Assembly (NCBI RefSeq): GCF_950023065.1
Contig: NC_088679.1
Coordinates: 66,154,001 to 66,218,000 of the forward strand
Source of the DNA: Planococcus citri
Taxonomy: Eukaryota > Arthropoda > Insecta > Hemiptera > Pseudococcidae
Direction of reading: 5' to 3'
DNA length: 64,000 bases
Part shown: piece by piece, positions 60,106 to 64,000 of the stretch
Layout: each line of letters begins with the position of its first letter
How positions within the stretch are numbered: position 1 is the first letter of the stretch
The notes under the pieces: model-generated
The model's input: the letters and a program-made list of their open reading frames with translations, nothing else
Database searches by the model: none
What the model was told of the DNA's origin: nothing
Program-made: the position numbers and the translations under genes

Positions 60106-60194
60106 TATCGATTGCTTGGTTTTCGATGGCGTGGAATTCGAATCCGAGGATGATTTTTACGTTGATCGATACTGTGCTGAGTAACACGATGTTT
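60106..60194. repeat. Right half of the interrupted tandem duplicate
   Basis: TATCGATTGCTTGGTTTTCG, TGGCGTGGAATTCGAATCC and GATACTGTGCTGAGTAACA resume here after the inserted element, continuing the copy that begins at about 56824. Confidence 0.88.
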
Positions 60195-61480
60195 TCTTGT
60201 AATCGTATTAAAATTTGAGCATCTTTTTTGTGTCAATTTTCTAAGCATCTCTAGTTCTGTCAATTTTTTGCGCAAAAAGTATTTTTAAAAAAATGAATAA
60301 AAGTAACGAATACCCGTGTGAATAAAAAAAAAATCATAGTTACGAGTACTCTACCTTCATTTGTCGAGTTAATATGGCGCGTTGAAAAAATAAAAAAAAA
60401 ACGGATTTCCTTCGCCAACCTAACAACACCGAATTACCGTTTACGACTCCATGTAAACGTAATTTTTTTTTTCGGTAACTTTCCTAATATGTAACGAGCA
60501 ATATGAATATATTAACCGATCCAAATCTCAATTCCAATTACCCAGATAAATTTTTACCACCCACATCCGGTTCTGTCTAGCGAACGTTAAATGTACTCGT
60601 ATCGTATGTACTAGTACCGACCTAGGTACGAGTATATTGAATTCGATCATTACAACATGTTGATATTTTTATAATATGGTGCATAGGTGAACTGAATTAC
60701 GTACTGCATATTTGCAAATGGCATATAGGTATGCGTAAGTGATAAATAAATAAATATCTGGTTTATTGAAAAAAGAAAAAGAAAAAAAATACATATTTAT
60801 TCGAAATCAGTAAAAATCCACCGTTGGTTGATTATATTGAAATAATTATTGTAAATCTTGTTCATAGTTTTTGAGTTTTTATTTTCGTGGGAAAATAATT
60901 TAAATACTTAGAGGCTTCCTTAATAAACGAAAAGATTACGAGTTTTTATACGCTTTATACCAGTTTCATTCCCATAATGACGATTTTAAGTGCTACAGTA
61001 TGTTCGAAAAAGGTAATATATATTCGCGTCGACGTATATATTTTAATAGCCCGATACTTATGCGAACATGTATATCATGTATCGATACCTATACTCGTAC
61101 ACCTAGTAGGTAATGTATGTGTAATAGTTTTTAAAATGGAGTATCGTATACTTACTGAGGACCGATCATGTAGGTAGAAACAGTTACCTACCTTTTTTTT
61201 TCTTCTTCTTTATCTTTATAAATACTTAGTGTATTGTAAAAAAGGCTAATAAAACTCATCTCTTTCTCGTATGGTTTTTTAAATACCGAACGAACCAATA
61301 TTTTAATTTTAATCATCACGCTGCCTCATCGTACGAGTAATTACCGTATATATACGTACCAGTACCTATACTAGCGAGCTAGATAGGTAAGATACTCGTG
61401 TTTTTCCCCCTCCTATCTCGCCTCATCACTATATACGATATAGGAGTGAAATGCAATTATAGCCTCAAGATACGAGATAG
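60195..61480. other. Non-coding sequence
   Basis: AT-rich, mostly unique DNA with many TACCTA/GTACGAG words. No gene is recognised. Confidence 0.35.
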
Positions 61481-61488
61481 AAAGAAAA

Positions 61489-61626
61489 TCCATCTAGATG
61501 GTCGAAAAAATTCTCAATATGGATCTAGTTTGACTACACACTTTGGTGGTGGTGGGAAGGTGCACACTGGCGCCGATTCGAACAGCAACACTTACACGAC
61601 GAACTGGCCAACTGGGCCCCAAAGGT
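61489..61626 (+). other. Possible coding exon, unassigned
   Basis: A short block of higher GC stands out. The sequence CCATCTAG at 61490-61497 could be an acceptor, and AAAGGTAGGC near 61621-61630 a weak donor. The frame between reads GRKNSQYGSSLTTHF, a GGGG run, then GADSNSNTYTTNWPTG. No family is recognised and the splice sites are only fair. It could equally be non-coding. Confidence 0.2.
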
Positions 61627-61629
61627 AGG

Positions 61630-62414
61630 CGAACTTTTCGCACATGTTATAGTGGTGCTCGTACCTACATGTAATCGAGCTTCACCTTTTCATCGTCATC
61701 GTCTCCACCGATAATTGCTTTATTACCGTATAAATTCGTAAAATAACTTATTTATCGGTTTGTCGTGTAAAAATGACATTTAAGCAAACCAGTTAAAACT
61801 GCAAATGAATTTATGCACTGGGATTACGGCAGCAGGAGCGGGGGATAGAGGCGTTGGTTTTTTTATTTCACGATTCCGTAAACGTATGGTAGGTTGATGT
61901 TTGACCAAAATGAATTGTTATAGTCTTGACATTGGAGACTGGCTATTCTTAAATTAAATCTTCGATAAATATTGATATTAGCATTTTCTTAATCCGATAC
62001 CTTCGATTAATTCTACATATATCTACCGGCTTATTATAAATTTCTGTTTGTTATTGAACGTAGGTTAGGTACTGATCCGATTACAACGAACGAGATGAGT
62101 GGTTATTTTTTCCAACTTGAGAGATAAGATGTGAGAGGAATCTGGCGAGTAAAGTGTTAATTCTTGTAATATGAATGTTTTTAAATATTTTCATTATTGG
62201 TGATTGCTTATGTAAGAAATGGAATGTGGCATGTGGCCTTTTACTTTTTAAAAATTCAATCTCTTGTTTATATAGAAATTTGGTGGGGAGGTTTTTGAGT
62301 GATATTTTTTTATTGGGATGAGGCAGATTGTATGCACGAATATGTATTGATTCAGGAAAAAAAATGCCAATTTTGTTTATAAGGTTTTTCTGAATTGAAA
62401 ATTGCACATACTTA
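61630..62414. other. Non-coding sequence
   Basis: The - strand open frame 62081-62407 (108 codons) has a basic, AT-driven translation with no known domain and ends next to a transposon boundary. I do not consider it a gene. Confidence 0.35.
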
Positions 62415-62636
62415 CAGGGTATCTACCAAAATTTGATATTCAAAAAATCGCGACTTTTCGCGACATTTTTTTTTCGCGATCTTTTTTCGCGACATTTTTT
62501 GCGATCTTTTTTCTCATTTTTTAGGAAATTTTTGGCCAACTTTCAAGACGATTTTTAGCAACTTTTTGATAAGAATCGCGACCTTTTCACGACTTTTGCG
62601 ACCTATTTTCAAAATCGCGACTTGGCAGACATCCTG
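62415..62636. mobile_element. 222 bp TIR element with CAGGGTATCTACCAA ends and CGCGA repeats
   Basis: The left end CAGGGTATCTACCAAAATTT faces the right end TTGGCAGACATCCTG, giving an imperfect TIR of 15 bases with three mismatches. The interior is TCGCGACTTTTCGCGACATT-type repeat. The CAGGG start resembles the hAT-like ends elsewhere in the window, but the flanking 8-mers (CATACTTA and AATTCCTG) do not match. Confidence 0.5.
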
Positions 62637-64000
62637 AATTCCTGATTTACTAAAAACTTTGTTATCTTTTAACTTGGAACTAACAAAAAAAAAAAATCGA
62701 CATTGAACCACTCAATTAAGATTTTATTAATTTAGAGCGTTTTTTCCCTCCTATAACGAGTGAAATGAACCATATTTTATCCACGTGATGTCTCCGTCAG
62801 GTTTTTAATTCAGCCTCATACACGCTTTATTACCCTCTAGAGATTTTACGACTCGACTGGAGCACCGAAGCGCCACCCTGTATACCATGTAGTGTAATTC
62901 AAAGGTGGTGGCGTTTATCAAGCGGCACGGTTGCGCTTGTCATCGAGTCATTAATTCGGGCATATCTGTTTCAACTGTGTGTAGTATCATTTAAATAATT
63001 ATGTGTATTTTACGAATACCTAACTCTTGTAGATGAATTATACGTCGAAGTGTGCTCAAGAAAGCAGAAAAAATACCTGCACATCGCATCGTTTGTGTAT
63101 GAGTTTAAAGTTACCTACTCGTATACCTATAAACGCCACAGCTCTCTGGATGGTTTAATAACGATATACGAGCTTAATTTTAAATCCAATCTAGTCTAGG
63201 TTTATGTCGTTTGATCGTTGGTATTTGTCTTCTGATGGAAAAGAGTGTTGTTTTTCGAATAATTAGGCAATCGAAAAGATATTTTTATTAGGGTTGACTT
63301 CGGATTAATTGGATCGTCAGTGGTGATTGAAGCGTTATTTTCGTTATTTCAAGCTGGAGTTGAGGATGCTGCGGTGTTTGGATTGTGGTATTGAATTAAT
63401 TGGAAGTTGAGTGAGGAATAATCGAGACTAATTATGAAAAAAATGTTGTCTCTCAAAAATCTAAAACGACAAAAAACAGGAATAATTTGGAATTTTCTCG
63501 TTTTTTTCTGTTGAGCGAGATTTTTGAGCAAAGCAAAGATAAATCTGAAAGAGCTTATTAAGGATTTGGAAATTACATTTTTTCAAAATCGTACGAGAGG
63601 GTGAAAATAAATTTAAAAAAAAATCAAAGTCTGATATTGGAAAAAAATCGAAAAAAGAACGAAAATTAAAAACGAAAAATTTGATTTTTTTCATTCTTTT
63701 CTATTCTTTTAGTTTCTTTCTTTTGAAAGAAAACTATAGTAGAATGTTTGGAAAAATTTGAATTTTGAACAAGATGAAAAAAAGTACCCAAAAATCAAAT
63801 CATCATAATAACCAAACAGAATTGAAAAGAACTAAAAAAAAAAAATTAAAAAAATAACGAAGAACCGATAACCCCTCCTCCCCTCTCAAGTAAAGAGATT
63901 GAGAACTGATGGTTCCATCTCTCCTCCCCCCAAAAAAAACTTGAATTTACTAAAAATAAATTTTCTGGATCAGAAATGTTAAAATTCGATCATGACAACA
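62637..64000. other. Non-coding sequence to the window edge
   Basis: AT-rich DNA with A and T runs (63425-63900). The segment 62860-63110 is less AT-rich. No exon, RNA gene or clear transposon is recognised. Confidence 0.35.

Overview
This is a eukaryotic nuclear window, almost certainly from an insect or other arthropod. It is AT-rich without CpG depletion, full of the TACCTACC/GTAGGTAC words common in several insect genomes, and has very little coding sequence, split by long introns. Prokaryotic signs (operons, ribosome binding sites, CRISPR) are absent. I cannot fix the order; hemipteran or lepidopteran-like genomes would fit.

Host genes. Only two are supported. At the left edge (+ strand) is the last coding exon (845-969) of a CELF/Bruno-family RNA-binding protein: the end of its third RRM, followed by a long T-rich 3' UTR. 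On the - strand are the last two coding exons (32417-32500 and 27892-28115) of a C2H2 zinc-finger protein, separated by a 4.3 kb intron. The penultimate exon carries one complete finger; the last carries a C4 CxxC/CxxC motif and an acidic tail. Its upstream exons are not recognisable here, so much of 32.5-64 kb may be its introns or upstream region.

Everything else is intergenic or intronic DNA built largely from transposons, many non-autonomous, nested, and datable relative to each other. Several have readable boundaries: a 611 bp hAT-like element (12315-12925) with a perfect 8 bp target duplication; a 4.9 kb hAT-like element (14475-19370) with a perfect 8 bp duplication, carrying another TIR element that holds a LINE fragment and a third TIR element, plus a separate LINE; a 1.1 kb element (24042-25167) with a 9 bp duplication inside a fold-back repeat, whose empty site survives in a paralogous copy near 46.67 kb; a 1.06 kb element (44897-45957) with a 7 bp duplication; and a 3.2 kb TA-target element (56877-60105) whose empty site lies in a neighbouring tandem copy about 160 bp away.

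Other structure includes two long palindromes (41183-42934 and about 48979-50430), a satellite based on the palindrome TTCGCGAA (33.96-34.69 and 50.43-51.02 kb), five degenerate arrays of a TTTTTGGCAAAAAT-type minisatellite, two related tRNA-derived sequences with A and B boxes, each inside a TIR element, and a cluster of AGGTCAnTGACCT-type palindromes (35.14-35.33 kb) matching the ecdysone-receptor half-site arrangement. No intact transposase was found; the only substantial transposon protein is a 5'-truncated LINE reverse transcriptase on the - strand (18160-19314).
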